64,000 nucleotides of DNA from Pseudomonas segetis (GTDB lineage Bacteria > Pseudomonadota > Gammaproteobacteria > Pseudomonadales > Pseudomonadaceae), in assembly GCF_900188155.1 (NCBI RefSeq), contig NZ_FZOG01000002.1:449845-513844 (forward strand), in the 5' to 3' direction. The position numbers and the translations under genes are program-made. Positions 1 to 8,716 of this stretch are shown here, piece after piece. How positions within the stretch are numbered: the first letter of the stretch is position 1; each line of letters opens with the position of its first letter. Under the pieces are notes generated by a model. It saw only the letters and a program-made list of their open reading frames with translations, had not been told where the DNA came from and searched no databases.

Positions 1-116
1 GTGCCGCTGGTACCGGGTTCAAGCATCACCTCAAGATCGCCCGAGCCGACGCATCCGACCAGCGCGCGGCCTTGGGCGGGCTGCCCGGCACTGAATTGAA
101 AAGACAGGGTTTGCAT
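1..116 (-). CDS. mdcC: Malonate decarboxylase acyl carrier protein (delta subunit), partial
   Basis: Only the first 38 codons lie in the window; the rest continues beyond base 1. The start ATG is at 116-114. The readable N-terminus contains QPAQGRALVGCVGSGDLEV, which matches the MdcC family, the small acyl carrier protein. Its phosphoribosyl-dephospho-CoA prosthetic group carries malonyl and acetyl groups during malonate decarboxylation. Two bases separate it from the mdcB stop, so it is the third gene of an mdcA-mdcB-mdcC operon. The family identity is recalled from known mdc operons and agrees with its two neighbours. Confidence 0.85.
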   Translation of the reverse strand, partial: MQTLSFQFSAGQPAQGRALVGCVGSGDLEVMLEPGTSG

Positions 117-118
117 AA

Positions 119-997
119 TCAGACGCTCCCTATTGGCGCGTGCAAGGCAGGCGCAAGGCGGTCGAGGAATAAAGTCGCGGCGAGTAAATCAGCTGCCCCG
201 CCGGGTGAGGCACGCAGCCTCAACATGTCGTTATCGAGATCGCGCAGCAATCGGCGCCCTTCGAGGCTGACACAACCACCCGCCTCGATAACCGCTCGTG
301 CCCCGCCCTGCATGCAATCGAGCCCGCTCAGGCCAGCGCGATACAGCACACAGGTATCAGTCAGTTGGCTCATGATCGCCAGCAGCGCATCGAGCCTTGC
401 ATTCTGCTCACCCGCCCGCTCCGAACGGCTGCGCAGCAGTTGCGGCAACCCATGCTGGATGATTGCCGGGAAACCCAGCTGGGCCTGCTCGCGCGCGCCG
501 GGCAAGCCAAAGGTCCGGCAAACTTGCTGGCCATGGCTTTCAGTCGTGACGGGTAAGGCCCGGTCGTCAAGCATGGCAATTCGCGCGGCGCGCAAGGTGA
601 CTTGGCCGGCATCCAGCGCTTGATCATCCAGCGCTGCGGCTGCACACAGCAAACCCAGCGCCCAGATGGCGCCTCGGTGCGTGTTGACGCCGCCAGTAAC
701 GCGCAGCATTTCAACCTCGCCTTCACGACCGATGCGTCCCAGCGTCTCTCGCAATGCCTGATTGACTTCGCCGTGCTCGCACGCCGCCTCGGCCATTTCC
801 TTGAAGGCCGGCCACAGCGACAACGCCGAAGAATGCATCAGGCCCAGGTGCAGGTCGTCGTGGGCGCCATTGCCCCGGCGATCAACCAGTCCTGGCTTGG
901 GCGACAGATCGGCTTCATCAATCAGCACTTCAACCGCCAGGTCGGCCAGGCACTCCGCCAGGCTCAGTTGCGTATGTTTAACCTGTAAGGCTGTCAT
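119..997 (-). CDS. mdcB: Triphosphoribosyl-dephospho-CoA synthase MdcB
   Basis: A cytoplasmic protein of 292 residues in the CitG/MdcB family. It makes 2'-(5''-triphosphoribosyl)-3'-dephospho-CoA, the precursor of the MdcC prosthetic group, from ATP and dephospho-CoA. The family signature [19 protein letters not shown] is visible near residue 35, and [12 protein letters not shown] (about residues 100-110) is the second conserved block. The ATG at 997-995 shares one base with the mdcA stop (TGATG on the minus strand), so translational coupling is likely. A longer in-frame reading to 1045 is less likely because the family begins close to the coupled ATG. Confidence 0.9.
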   Translation of the reverse strand: MTALQVKHTQLSLAECLADLAVEVLIDEADLSPKPGLVDRRGNGAHDDLHLGLMHSSALSLWPAFKEMAEAACEHGEVNQALRETLGRIGREGEVEMLRVTGGVNTHRGAIWALGLLCAAAALDDQALDAGQVTLRAARIAMLDDRALPVTTESHGQQVCRTFGLPGAREQAQLGFPAIIQHGLPQLLRSRSERAGEQNARLDALLAIMSQLTDTCVLYRAGLSGLDCMQGGARAVIEAGGCVSLEGRRLLRDLDNDMLRLRASPGGAADLLAATLFLDRLAPALHAPIGSV

Positions 998-2670
998 CAC
1001 CAGCTCCTGAACTTGGCGGGCGGGTTGTACAGGCCGCCCGACCACTCAACCAGCTCGGCGATGCTCTTGGCCGCGAGCAACTCACGGCTGGCGTCCGCGC
1101 GACGAATGCCCAGGTCTTCGGGCAAGGCAATCAAGCCTTCCTTGCGCATGCGCAGGGTATCTTTGGGGTCATGGCGCAATCCGATACTGGTCACGCCTGC
1201 CACTGCGGCGATCATTGCCTGGCGCTCCTCAAGCGAGCGCGCCTTGTACAGGTAGGCAATGCCTTCCTCGGTCAGCAGGTGGGTCACGTCGTCGCCATAG
1301 ATCATGATCGGCGCCAGCGGCATGCCACTTTTACGCGCCACCTCAACTGCATCGAGGGTGTCGACAAAGGTGGGCTTACCACCTTCCTGGAAGGTTTCGA
1401 CCATCTGCACTACCAGCTTTTTACCGCGCTCAAGCAGGGTCACCGGAGCGCCGGTATCGGAACACATATCCAGCCATGCAGGTGTCGCGTGGCGACGTCC
1501 ACGAGGGTCGTGCCCCATATTTGGCGCGCCGCCAAAACCTGCCAGGCGCCCACGCGTTACAGTGGATGAGTGGCCATCGCCATCGACTTGCAAGGTGGCG
1601 CCAATAAACAGATCGACTGCGTATTGACCGGCCAACTGGCACATCATCCGATTTGAACGCATCGAACCGTCACGGCCAGTGAAGAACACATCGGGCCGCA
1701 TGGCGATGTAGTTTTCCATGCCCAGCTCGGTGCCGAAGCAGTGCACGCTTTCGACCCAACCCGTCTCAATCGCCGGGATCAGGGTCGGGTGGGGGTTAAG
1801 TGTCCAGTTGCGGCAGATCTTGCCCTTGAGCCCAAGCTTTTCACCGTAGGTTGGCAAGATAAGTTCGATGGCTGCAGTGTTGAAACCAATGCCATGGTTA
1901 AGCGACTGCACATTGTGTTTTTCATAGATGCCGCGAATGGCCATCATCGCCATCAACACATGCACCGGCTTGATGTGGCGTGGGTCACGGGTGAACAACG
2001 GCTCGATGTAGAAGGGTTTGTCAGCCACCACGACAAAGTCGACCCAGGAGCCCGGGATATCAACACGCGGCAACTCGCTCGCATCATCGACCAGCTCATT
2101 GACCTGAACGATAACGATGCCATCGCTGAATGCGGTCGGCTCAACCAGTGCGGGGGTGTCTTCGGTACTTGGCCCGGTGTAGATATTACCTTCCCGATCC
2201 GCCTTGAATCCGGCCACCAGGGCAACGTTGGGGATCAGGTCAACCAACAATCGCGAGTAGAGTTCGATGTAGGTGTGAATCGCCCCTACTTCGAGCAGAC
2301 CGTCCTCGAGCAACTGGCTGATGCGCAGGCTTTGTGGCCCTGCAAAGGAGAAATCCAGCTTGCGCGCAATACCGCGCTCGAACAGGTCAAGGTGCTCAGC
2401 GCGGCTGACACTCGGCATGATCATATGCAAGTCATGCAGGCGCTCAGGGCTGGCTTTTGCCAGTGAGCGGGAAAGGAAATCGGCCTGTTTCTGGTTATTG
2501 CCTTCAAGCACCACGCGATCACCCGGGGCAATCAATGCTTCAAGCGCCGCTACGATTTTATCGCTGGGCAAAACCACACCGTCGGCAAGGGCGCGGACTG
2601 TCTCGAGACGCCGTTGTTTCTCGGCTCGACGACGTGACCACTGCGGCGGTGGGGATATTATTGTTGTCAT
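997..2670 (-). CDS. mdcA: Malonate decarboxylase alpha subunit
   Basis: A protein of 557 residues, the usual length for MdcA, the acetyl-S-ACP:malonate ACP transferase that swaps acetyl for malonyl on the carrier protein. Typical segments are the N-terminal [18 protein letters not shown] and internal [18 protein letters not shown]. The start chosen is the ATG at 2670-2668, with a GGAG ribosome site a few bases upstream; an in-frame extension to 2721 would lose this. It is the first gene of the operon mdcA-mdcB-mdcC and is transcribed away from the TyrR-like activator at 2860, with a long palindrome between them. The remaining decarboxylase subunits should follow beyond base 1. Confidence 0.93.
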   Translation of the reverse strand: MTTIISPPPQWSRRRAEKQRRLETVRALADGVVLPSDKIVAALEALIAPGDRVVLEGNNQKQADFLSRSLAKASPERLHDLHMIMPSVSRAEHLDLFERGIARKLDFSFAGPQSLRISQLLEDGLLEVGAIHTYIELYSRLLVDLIPNVALVAGFKADREGNIYTGPSTEDTPALVEPTAFSDGIVIVQVNELVDDASELPRVDIPGSWVDFVVVADKPFYIEPLFTRDPRHIKPVHVLMAMMAIRGIYEKHNVQSLNHGIGFNTAAIELILPTYGEKLGLKGKICRNWTLNPHPTLIPAIETGWVESVHCFGTELGMENYIAMRPDVFFTGRDGSMRSNRMMCQLAGQYAVDLFIGATLQVDGDGHSSTVTRGRLAGFGGAPNMGHDPRGRRHATPAWLDMCSDTGAPVTLLERGKKLVVQMVETFQEGGKPTFVDTLDAVEVARKSGMPLAPIMIYGDDVTHLLTEEGIAYLYKARSLEERQAMIAAVAGVTSIGLRHDPKDTLRMRKEGLIALPEDLGIRRADASRELLAAKSIAELVEWSGGLYNPPAKFRSW

Positions 2671-2745
2671 GCTAACTCCAGGTGTGCGCTGTCGTGATGC
2701 CACATTAGGAGCCAGTGCCAATGGCCATCAATCAACCACTGGATG

Positions 2746-2772
2746 CAAACGTTACGATAATCGTAACGTTTG
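2746..2772. promoter_or_regulatory. 27-bp perfect palindrome, candidate operator
   Basis: The arms CAAACGTTACGAT and ATCGTAACGTTTG are exact reverse complements around a single central A. The palindrome sits in the divergent gap between mdcA (start 2670) and the TyrR-like gene (start 2860), 76 bases from the former and 88 from the latter. It is not a TyrR/PhhR box (TGTAAA-N6-TTTACA). There is no loop and no T-run, so a protein-binding site is more likely than a terminator. The binding protein is unknown. Confidence 0.6.
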
Positions 2773-2859
2773 TTTTGTCGTCACACAGTCAGCAGCAACA
2801 GTTAACCTCTGCGCGCAGACCGGGCATACTTGGCCATTCACCCTTGGCCAGTAGACAGC

Positions 2860-4398
2860 ATGCGTATCCACGTCACCTTCATCGACCGTGTAGGCATCAC
2901 CCAGGAAGTGCTTGCGCTGCTGGGCGGGCGCAACCTGAACCTGGATGCGGTCGAGATGGTGCCGCCAAACGTCTATATCGACGCGCCCACACTCAGCTCC
3001 GAAGTGCTGGATGAATTGCGCGAGGCCTTGTTCAAGGTTCAGGGGGTACAGGCCGTTACCATCGTCGATATTCTCCCTGGCCAACGCCGACGCCTGCAGC
3101 TCGATGCCTTGCTCGCGGCAATGACAGACCCGGTGCTTGCCGTTGATGCTCAAGGCCGGGTGCTGCTGGCCAATCCCGCCTTGATTGCCCTGTGCGAACA
3201 GGAGCCGGAAGGCTTGGCCCTGGGCGATTTATTCGCCAACCCATCCTTGCAGCATGAACTGCTGGAACAGCATTTCCGCCTGCCACTTCGCGAAGTCACC
3301 CTTCACGGTCAGGCCTTGCTGCTTGATGCCATGCCGATTAGCGAAACCGCGGACGCGGGCCAGCTACAACTCGCGGGCGCCCTGCTGACCCTGTATGAAC
3401 CCAGCCGAATTGGCGCTCGCCTTTCGGCGTTGCACCATGATCACGCTGAAGGCTTTGACTCACTGCTCGGCGATTCAGTACCGATTCGCACGCTCAAGGC
3501 GCGAGCGCAGCGGGTTGCGACCCTGGATGCCCCGCTGTTGATCCAGGGGGAAACAGGAACCGGCAAGGAGCTGGTGGCACGGGCCTGCCATACCAGCAGC
3601 ACGCGTTGCGACGCTCCTTTCCTGGCACTTAATTGCGCGGCATTACCAGAGAACCTCGCCGAAAGTGAGCTATTTGGCTACGCCCCCGGCGCCTTTACCG
3701 GTGCCCAGCGCGGCGGCAAGCCCGGCTTGTTGGAGCTGGCCAACCATGGCACGGTATTTCTCGATGAAATCGCTGAAATGTCGCCCTACCTGCAAGCCAA
3801 GCTTTTGCGATTCCTCAATGACGGGACATTTCGCCGGGTAGGCGGTGAACGCGAGGTGAAGGTGGATGTTCGCATCCTGAGCGCCACCCACCGTGACCTG
3901 GAAAAAATGGTCAGCGAAGGCAGCTTCCGAGAAGACCTGTACTACCGCCTCAACGTACTCAATCTTGAGGTCCCGCCATTGCGCGCCCGTGGCCAGGATA
4001 TCCTGCTACTGGCTCGCCATTTTATGCGCCAGGCTTGCGCACAGATCCAACGACCGCCCTGCCGCCTTGCGCCGGATACCTATCCGGCCCTGCTGAGCAA
4101 TCGCTGGCCGGGCAACGTACGCCAATTGCAAAACGTCATTTTCCGGGCAGCAGCCATCAGTGAAAGCAACCTGGTACAGATCGACGACCTGGATATTGCA
4201 AGTACCGCGATCGCAGCCCACTCATCGAGTGATGAGGTCGAAAGCCTGGAGTCGGCGGTTGCTGGCTTTGAAAAAGCACTGCTCGAAAAGCTTTACGCCA
4301 GCCACCCCTCCAGCCGTCAGTTGGCAAGCCGGTTGCGCACCTCGCACAGCGCTATTGCAGTGCGGCTGCGCAAATATGGCATCCCCGGCAAGAACTAG
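2860..4398 (+). CDS. TyrR/PhhR-family sigma54-type transcriptional activator
   Basis: A protein of 512 residues with the TyrR/PhhR layout: N-terminal ACT domain (about 1-75), PAS domain (about 80-190), AAA+ domain with Walker A GETGTGKE (about 230) and Walker B GTVFLDEIAEM, and a C-terminal helix-turn-helix around SSRQLASRLRTSHSAIAVRL. Unlike classic TyrR/PhhR, the sigma54-contact loop GAFTGA is intact (about 277-282), so it could activate sigma54 promoters. ATG 2860 is used because the upstream in-frame codon at 2830 is TTG and the ACT domain begins here. Its ligand is unknown; the ACT domain suggests an amino acid or related metabolite. It may control mdc, the crotonase-aldolase set, or both. 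Its stop overlaps the crotonase stop in a CTAG. Confidence 0.85.
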   Translation: MRIHVTFIDRVGITQEVLALLGGRNLNLDAVEMVPPNVYIDAPTLSSEVLDELREALFKVQGVQAVTIVDILPGQRRRLQLDALLAAMTDPVLAVDAQGRVLLANPALIALCEQEPEGLALGDLFANPSLQHELLEQHFRLPLREVTLHGQALLLDAMPISETADAGQLQLAGALLTLYEPSRIGARLSALHHDHAEGFDSLLGDSVPIRTLKARAQRVATLDAPLLIQGETGTGKELVARACHTSSTRCDAPFLALNCAALPENLAESELFGYAPGAFTGAQRGGKPGLLELANHGTVFLDEIAEMSPYLQAKLLRFLNDGTFRRVGGEREVKVDVRILSATHRDLEKMVSEGSFREDLYYRLNVLNLEVPPLRARGQDILLLARHFMRQACAQIQRPPCRLAPDTYPALLSNRWPGNVRQLQNVIFRAAAISESNLVQIDDLDIASTAIAAHSSSDEVESLESAVAGFEKALLEKLYASHPSSRQLASRLRTSHSAIAVRLRKYGIPGKN

Positions 4399-5165
4399 GT
4401 CTTGCTGCCATGACGCCCAAGACCGCTTTTGAAGCGCTTGGCTCCAGCCTGGGTTTCACCGCTGTTAATCACAGCCATGCCGCGTTCAAACTCGTTATCA
4501 AGGGCCTGAGTGAAACCCAGGTCCCATTGTTCATAGCTGCTTGCCCTATCACTGAGCATGCAGCCTTGCGGTAAACCGGCGATTTCAAGCGCCAAGGCCT
4601 GCGCCGCCGCCAAAGCAGTGCCTGTTGGCACAACCCGATTGACCAAGCCCATTTGCAAGGCTTCGTCGGCCAGTACAGGACGACCAGTGAGAATCAAGTC
4701 CAGCGCTCGTCCCTGACCAATAATCCGTGGCAAACGCACAGTCCCGCCATCAATCAAAGGCACGCCAAAGCGTCGACAAAACACTCCAAGCACGGCACTT
4801 TGGGCGGCCACGCGCAGATCGGCCAGGAGCGCCAACTCCAGGCCGCCTGCAACCGCATGACCTTCAATGGCTGCAATCAAGGGTTTACTTAGCTGCATGC
4901 GGCTCGGCCCCATTGGCCCATCCCCGTCCCGCTCAAGTCGGTTGGCGCGCAATGCATCATCGGCAACGGCTGAAAGGTCTGCGCCAGCACAAAAGCCATC
5001 ACCGGCCCCGGTCAGTATCGCAACCCTGGCATTCTCATCGGCTTCAAATGCACGCAAGGCGTCCGCCAGCGCCTTTGCGGTAGGCCGATCAACAGCATTG
5101 CGTACCTGCGCCCGATTGATGGTCAAGGTGGTAACAGGTCCGGCCTTGTCGATAAGGATGTTCAT
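4395..5165 (-). CDS. Crotonase / enoyl-CoA hydratase family protein
   Basis: A protein of 256 residues with the crotonase fold signatures: oxyanion-hole segments GAGDGFCAGADLS and GHAVAGGLELALLADLR. The glutamate in GGLEL corresponds to Glu144 of rat crotonase. The Glu164 position appears to be Cys in VLGVFCRRFGVPLIDGG, so ordinary hydratase activity is not assured; this variant is common in one crotonase subfamily. The start ATG at 5165-5163 is chosen over an extension to 5222. It is convergent with the TyrR-like gene, with overlapping stop codons, and lies about 100 bases after the SDR gene, probably in the same transcript. Confidence 0.85.
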   Translation of the reverse strand: MNILIDKAGPVTTLTINRAQVRNAVDRPTAKALADALRAFEADENARVAILTGAGDGFCAGADLSAVADDALRANRLERDGDGPMGPSRMQLSKPLIAAIEGHAVAGGLELALLADLRVAAQSAVLGVFCRRFGVPLIDGGTVRLPRIIGQGRALDLILTGRPVLADEALQMGLVNRVVPTGTALAAAQALALEIAGLPQGCMLSDRASSYEQWDLGFTQALDNEFERGMAVINSGETQAGAKRFKSGLGRHGSKT

Positions 5166-5265
5166 GGCTGCCTCGTTTCCAGCAATATGTCCGTTAGCAT
5201 GCCGCACAATAAAGGCCAGCACATGGCTGGCCCCTACTTTAAATGGTCACAGGCAACAACTTGAA

Positions 5266-6177
5266 TCAGATGGCAAATTTTTGCAGGTTGGCCATCATCT
5301 CTTTCAATGCCTCGACGTTATCGGCTGGGTGCGCTGCGTTTTCAAAGTCGCAGATCTGGGCCCAGTGCGCGGCAACATCTTCAGGGCTGAAACCGGCACG
5401 CGGATCAAAGCCCGCACCGAGGCTTCGCTCCCAGCGCACTTTGCCCATCCAGCCGCCACCCACTTCGAACAGGCCGGACGTTTCTTCGCAGCTGTTGCTG
5501 GCCAGGTAAACCACCAGCGGGCTGACCAGCTCTGGCTTGAGTTGCTCGAATACCTGCGGCGGTATCAGGCCTTCGGTCATACGTGTGCCGCCAGTCGGCG
5601 CAATCGCGTTAACCAGGATATTGTGCTTGCGCCCCTCGATCGCCAGGGTACGCGTCAGCCCGTACAAGCCCAGCTTGGCCATGCCGTAGTTTGACTGCCC
5701 AAAGTTGCCGTAGATGCCGGAAGTCGACGAAGTAAAGATCACCCGGCCATAGCCTTGCTCACGCATGTGCGGCCAGGCTGCGCGTGTGATTTTAAACGCA
5801 CCTTCAACGTGTACTTGATAGACCTGGTCCCAGTCGACCTGCTCCATCTTGTGGAAGGTTTTATCACGCAGGATGCCAGCATTGTTGACCACTACATCAA
5901 TACGTCCGAAGGCATCCAAGGCATGCTCGACGATTTTATCGCCATCGGTTACCGAGTCGTGGTTGGCCACAGCAGTGCCACCCGCAGCGCGGATTTCCTC
6001 GACAACCCTGTCGGCTGCCGAAGCATTGGCGCCTTCGCCGTGGGTGCTGCCACCCAAATCGTTGACTACCACTTTGGCGCCATGCTTGGCGAACAGCAAC
6101 GCATGGGCACGACCGAGGCCGCCACCGGCGCCGGTAACAATTACAACTTGGTCCTGGAAACGAATGGCTTCACTCAT
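5266..6177 (-). CDS. SDR-family 3-hydroxyacyl-CoA dehydrogenase-like protein
   Basis: A protein of 303 residues and a classical-type short-chain dehydrogenase. It has a cofactor loop TGAGGGLGRAH near residue 15, NNAGILRDKTF near residue 98, and the catalytic Ser with YGMAK near residue 165. The extended C-terminus with SCEETSGLFEVGGGWMGK is typical of the dehydrogenase part of peroxisomal-type multifunctional enzymes (MFE-2/HSD17B4 family), which oxidise (3R)-hydroxyacyl-CoA with NAD. With the neighbouring crotonase it suggests a beta-oxidation-like route for an unusual acyl-CoA. The substrate cannot be told from sequence. Confidence 0.85.
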   Translation of the reverse strand: MSEAIRFQDQVVIVTGAGGGLGRAHALLFAKHGAKVVVNDLGGSTHGEGANASAADRVVEEIRAAGGTAVANHDSVTDGDKIVEHALDAFGRIDVVVNNAGILRDKTFHKMEQVDWDQVYQVHVEGAFKITRAAWPHMREQGYGRVIFTSSTSGIYGNFGQSNYGMAKLGLYGLTRTLAIEGRKHNILVNAIAPTGGTRMTEGLIPPQVFEQLKPELVSPLVVYLASNSCEETSGLFEVGGGWMGKVRWERSLGAGFDPRAGFSPEDVAAHWAQICDFENAAHPADNVEALKEMMANLQKFAI

Positions 6178-6220
6178 CGAAAGGCTCCTGGCAGTGTTAA
6201 TGATTGGGCTGAGTGTCGAC

Positions 6221-6258
6221 CAGGGCCATAATAGTCACAACTATGACGGGTGGCCCTG
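6221..6258. repeat. Inverted repeat between SDR and hydrolase genes
   Basis: CAGGGCC (6221-6227) and GGCCCTG (6252-6258) pair exactly across a 24-base loop, within a 159-base gap between the hydrolase stop and the SDR start. No T-run follows on either strand, so it may be a weak processing or attenuation hairpin, or an operator. Confidence 0.3.
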
Positions 6259-6336
6259 AATGGTGCCCGATAAGACAAGGAGATAAGCCATGGCGACCTT
6301 GATCAGGCAGATCAATCGGCCGCCACCCAAGCAAGG

Positions 6337-7230
6337 CTAATCCGCTGCTTGTGCCACTGCCTGGCGAAATTCCAGGTAATGCGCCAGCACTGCTTCGGGC
6401 GCTTCAGTTTGCGGGTAATGGCCAATGCCATCGAGCACCACTGTGTCGGCCTGGGGAATCAGCACCCTGTAACGCTCAACCATGTGCAACCCGGAAATAG
6501 GATCAACAGCACCATCAATAAGTCGCATAGGCACCTGGGTTGCCTGCATCGCCGCCACCCAGCGGTCGCGTTGCTGGCGCCGCTCGGGCATGTAGCGAAT
6601 CAATCGGTGCATGATTGCCGGGCCATTGTCATGACTGATCAATGTCCAGAAATCATCAAGCTCAGCGCTGCCAGGCAAGGTATCGGGCCCGAACACCTTG
6701 GCGAAACTTGCCTCGAGTTTTTTCCGATTGAACAGGCGGCCGATCAAGGGCCCAACAGGACTCAGCAACAGTTTTTGCACTAACACCGGGTGATGGGTTT
6801 CAGGAAACAGCCCGCCATTGAGAAACACACAACTCGCCAGCTTGATACGTCCTTCCTGATGGCGCGCCAGCAATTCCTGGGCAACGCTGTCACCATAGTC
6901 ATGCGCCAGCAGATGCACACCGTCGGTAATCCTAAGCTGTGCCAATAACGCCTGATGCAAATCCGCCTGTTCAAGCAGGCTGTAGGCGTGACCGGCAGGC
7001 TTGGCCGAATAGCCAAAGCCGAGCATGTCACAGGCGATCAACCGATAATGCTCGGCCAGCGGCCGCCAGAGATAATGCCAATCCCAACTGGCGGTGGGAA
7101 AGCCGTGGATCAACAACAATGGCGGCGCATCCTCAGGCCCGGCGGTCCAGTAGCAAAGCTGATGTCCCTTGAACTCGAAGTGCTGGCATTGGGCGCGCCA
7201 CTGATCCAGTGCGATGCCTGGCAGCGCCAT
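6337..7230 (-). CDS. Alpha/beta hydrolase
   Basis: A protein of 297 residues with an alpha/beta-hydrolase fold resembling haloalkane dehalogenases and epoxide hydrolases. It has the oxyanion segment LLIHGFPTASWDW, a nucleophile elbow HDYGDSV (Asp as probable nucleophile, as in those families) and the late histidine in GIGHYPQTEAPE. It could therefore hydrolyse an epoxide, halide or ester. The ATG at 7230-7228 shares one base with the stop of the upstream aldolase-like gene (TGATG), which fixes this start and indicates coupled translation. No signal peptide is visible. Confidence 0.85.
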   Translation of the reverse strand: MALPGIALDQWRAQCQHFEFKGHQLCYWTAGPEDAPPLLLIHGFPTASWDWHYLWRPLAEHYRLIACDMLGFGYSAKPAGHAYSLLEQADLHQALLAQLRITDGVHLLAHDYGDSVAQELLARHQEGRIKLASCVFLNGGLFPETHHPVLVQKLLLSPVGPLIGRLFNRKKLEASFAKVFGPDTLPGSAELDDFWTLISHDNGPAIMHRLIRYMPERRQQRDRWVAAMQATQVPMRLIDGAVDPISGLHMVERYRVLIPQADTVVLDGIGHYPQTEAPEAVLAHYLEFRQAVAQAAD

Positions 7231-8012
7231 CAGTTGGCGTAGCCTGGCATTTGCTGATCGAGTTTGCGCAACAGGGCTGGCCATGCCAGGGAGCCGCCCA
7301 TGCCTTGCGGACTCTTCATTACACCAGCGACCATGGCCTTGGCGCCATCGAGAATCTGCTGGGGAATATGTATCAACTCTGCGCCGCCGCTCTGGGCCAT
7401 GACCTGGGCTTCGCATGCGCGTTGCAAGGTGAACATCATCAAAAAGGTGTCAGCAATGCTTGAGGAGGCGGTCAACAAGCCGTGGTTGGGCAGAATCATA
7501 AAGTTCTTGTCGCCCAGGTCAGCCTGCAAACGCGCTTTCTCGTCGTGGTTCAGTGCAACACCTTCATAACCGTGGTAAGCCAAGCTAGAAAGCACAAACA
7601 AGGACTGCTGCGACAAGGGCAGCAAGCCCTGTTTCTGTGCTGAAACGGCAATACCCGCCGGTGTGTGGATATGGACGACACAGGCGACGTCGTGACGAAC
7701 CTCATGCACCGCGCTATGGATGGTGTAGCCCGCCGGATTGATCTCATACGGGCTGTCCATCAGCTTATTGCCGGCAAGGTCGATCTTGACCAGGCTGGAG
7801 GCCGTGATTTCGTGGAACATCAACCCGAATGGATTGATCAGGAACTCATCAACACCGGGGATCTTGGCCGAGATATGAGTAAAAATCAGGTCATCCCATC
7901 CGTGCAGCGCGATCAGCCGATAGCAAGCGGCCAGATCGACACGGGTTTGCCATTCAGCAGCAGACACCTGGTCTTTGAGACTTACAGGGGGCAGTTCTTG
8001 GGCAGCACTCAT
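7230..8012 (-). CDS. Class II aldolase/adducin family protein
   Basis: A protein of 260 residues. The class II aldolase fold is shown by the Zn-ligand motif HIHTPAG (about 115) and the later NHGLLT. The family includes sugar-phosphate aldolases and related decarboxylases, but this long form without phosphate-binding hallmarks is usually of unknown substrate. The start is ATG 8012, with AGAGG eight bases upstream; a GTG nine bases earlier has that site pressed against it. It is the first gene of the minus-strand set leading through the hydrolase to SDR and crotonase. Confidence 0.85.
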   Translation of the reverse strand: MSAAQELPPVSLKDQVSAAEWQTRVDLAACYRLIALHGWDDLIFTHISAKIPGVDEFLINPFGLMFHEITASSLVKIDLAGNKLMDSPYEINPAGYTIHSAVHEVRHDVACVVHIHTPAGIAVSAQKQGLLPLSQQSLFVLSSLAYHGYEGVALNHDEKARLQADLGDKNFMILPNHGLLTASSSIADTFLMMFTLQRACEAQVMAQSGGAELIHIPQQILDGAKAMVAGVMKSPQGMGGSLAWPALLRKLDQQMPGYAN

Positions 8013-8160
8013 CCTCGACACCTCTACAGTTATTGTTATGACCTGTATTGAGTCTAGCGAGTGCCTGGCCCTTGCCTAGTTGCCCTGGCAGCCAGCTTAG
8101 TGGCCCAGCGAGTCAGGACGGTGGGTTAACAGCTGATATTCAGCCACTGAATAAGAGCGG

Positions 8161-8613
8161 TCAGGCCTTGAGCGCCGCAATAAAGCGGGCCACCCAGGGC
8201 TCTGCATCGGTTTCCGGGGTCACGCTTTCGCTGGAGTCAAGCCGCAGCATGTCCTGGACTTCACGAATACCCAGTTCGGCATATAACTCACGCACTAGTT
8301 CGCCCCCACCACAAAAGGTATCGCCATAACTGGAATCACCCAGCGCAATAACGCCACCCGGCAGCCCGCTCCAGGCAGGCAGATGATCTCGAATGGCGTA
8401 ATACAGCGGCTGCAGGTTATCCGGCAGTTCGCCCATCCCGGTGGTTGAAGTCACCGCAAGAAAAGCCTCGGGGGCAAAAGCCTGGACATCGGACAAGCTA
8501 GCTCGCGGATCATAGAAGGTTTCGAACCCCGCGGCCTTCAATAGCCCCTGCACATGACGAGCGACTTCTTCAGCGGTGCCATAAACCGAGCCAGAAAAGA
8601 TCGCGACTTTCAT
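8161..8613 (-). CDS. Flavodoxin (MioC/YqcA type)
   Basis: A protein of 150 residues. The N-terminal FSGSVYGTAEEVA is the FMN phosphate-binding loop (SxxGTAE type). TSTTGMGELPDN (about 75-86) and LGDSSYGDTFCGGG (about 110) form the isoalloxazine loops. It is a small cytoplasmic FMN electron carrier. The start is the ATG at 8613-8611; an extension to 8673 has no support. It is transcribed divergently from the LOV gene, 103 bases apart, so the two flavin proteins share a promoter region. Confidence 0.9.
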   Translation of the reverse strand: MKVAIFSGSVYGTAEEVARHVQGLLKAAGFETFYDPRASLSDVQAFAPEAFLAVTSTTGMGELPDNLQPLYYAIRDHLPAWSGLPGGVIALGDSSYGDTFCGGGELVRELYAELGIREVQDMLRLDSSESVTPETDAEPWVARFIAALKA

Positions 8614-8716
8614 AAAACTGCTCCAAAAACTATCGAATTTGGGCGCTATTATGCCGTAACTGGACAGCCTCAACGGATGTTTTAGAATGCCTTAACCTAG
8701 ACTTGGAATTCTGTGC

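Noticed and set aside
1024..1250. TTGTACA-like motifs that resemble half of a PplR operator
   Set aside because: They lie inside mdcA and have no second half at 12-base spacing.
2671..2745. Possible sigma54 promoter (TGGCAC) on the minus strand upstream of mdcA
   Set aside because: No TTGC element at the required spacing follows the TGGCAC.
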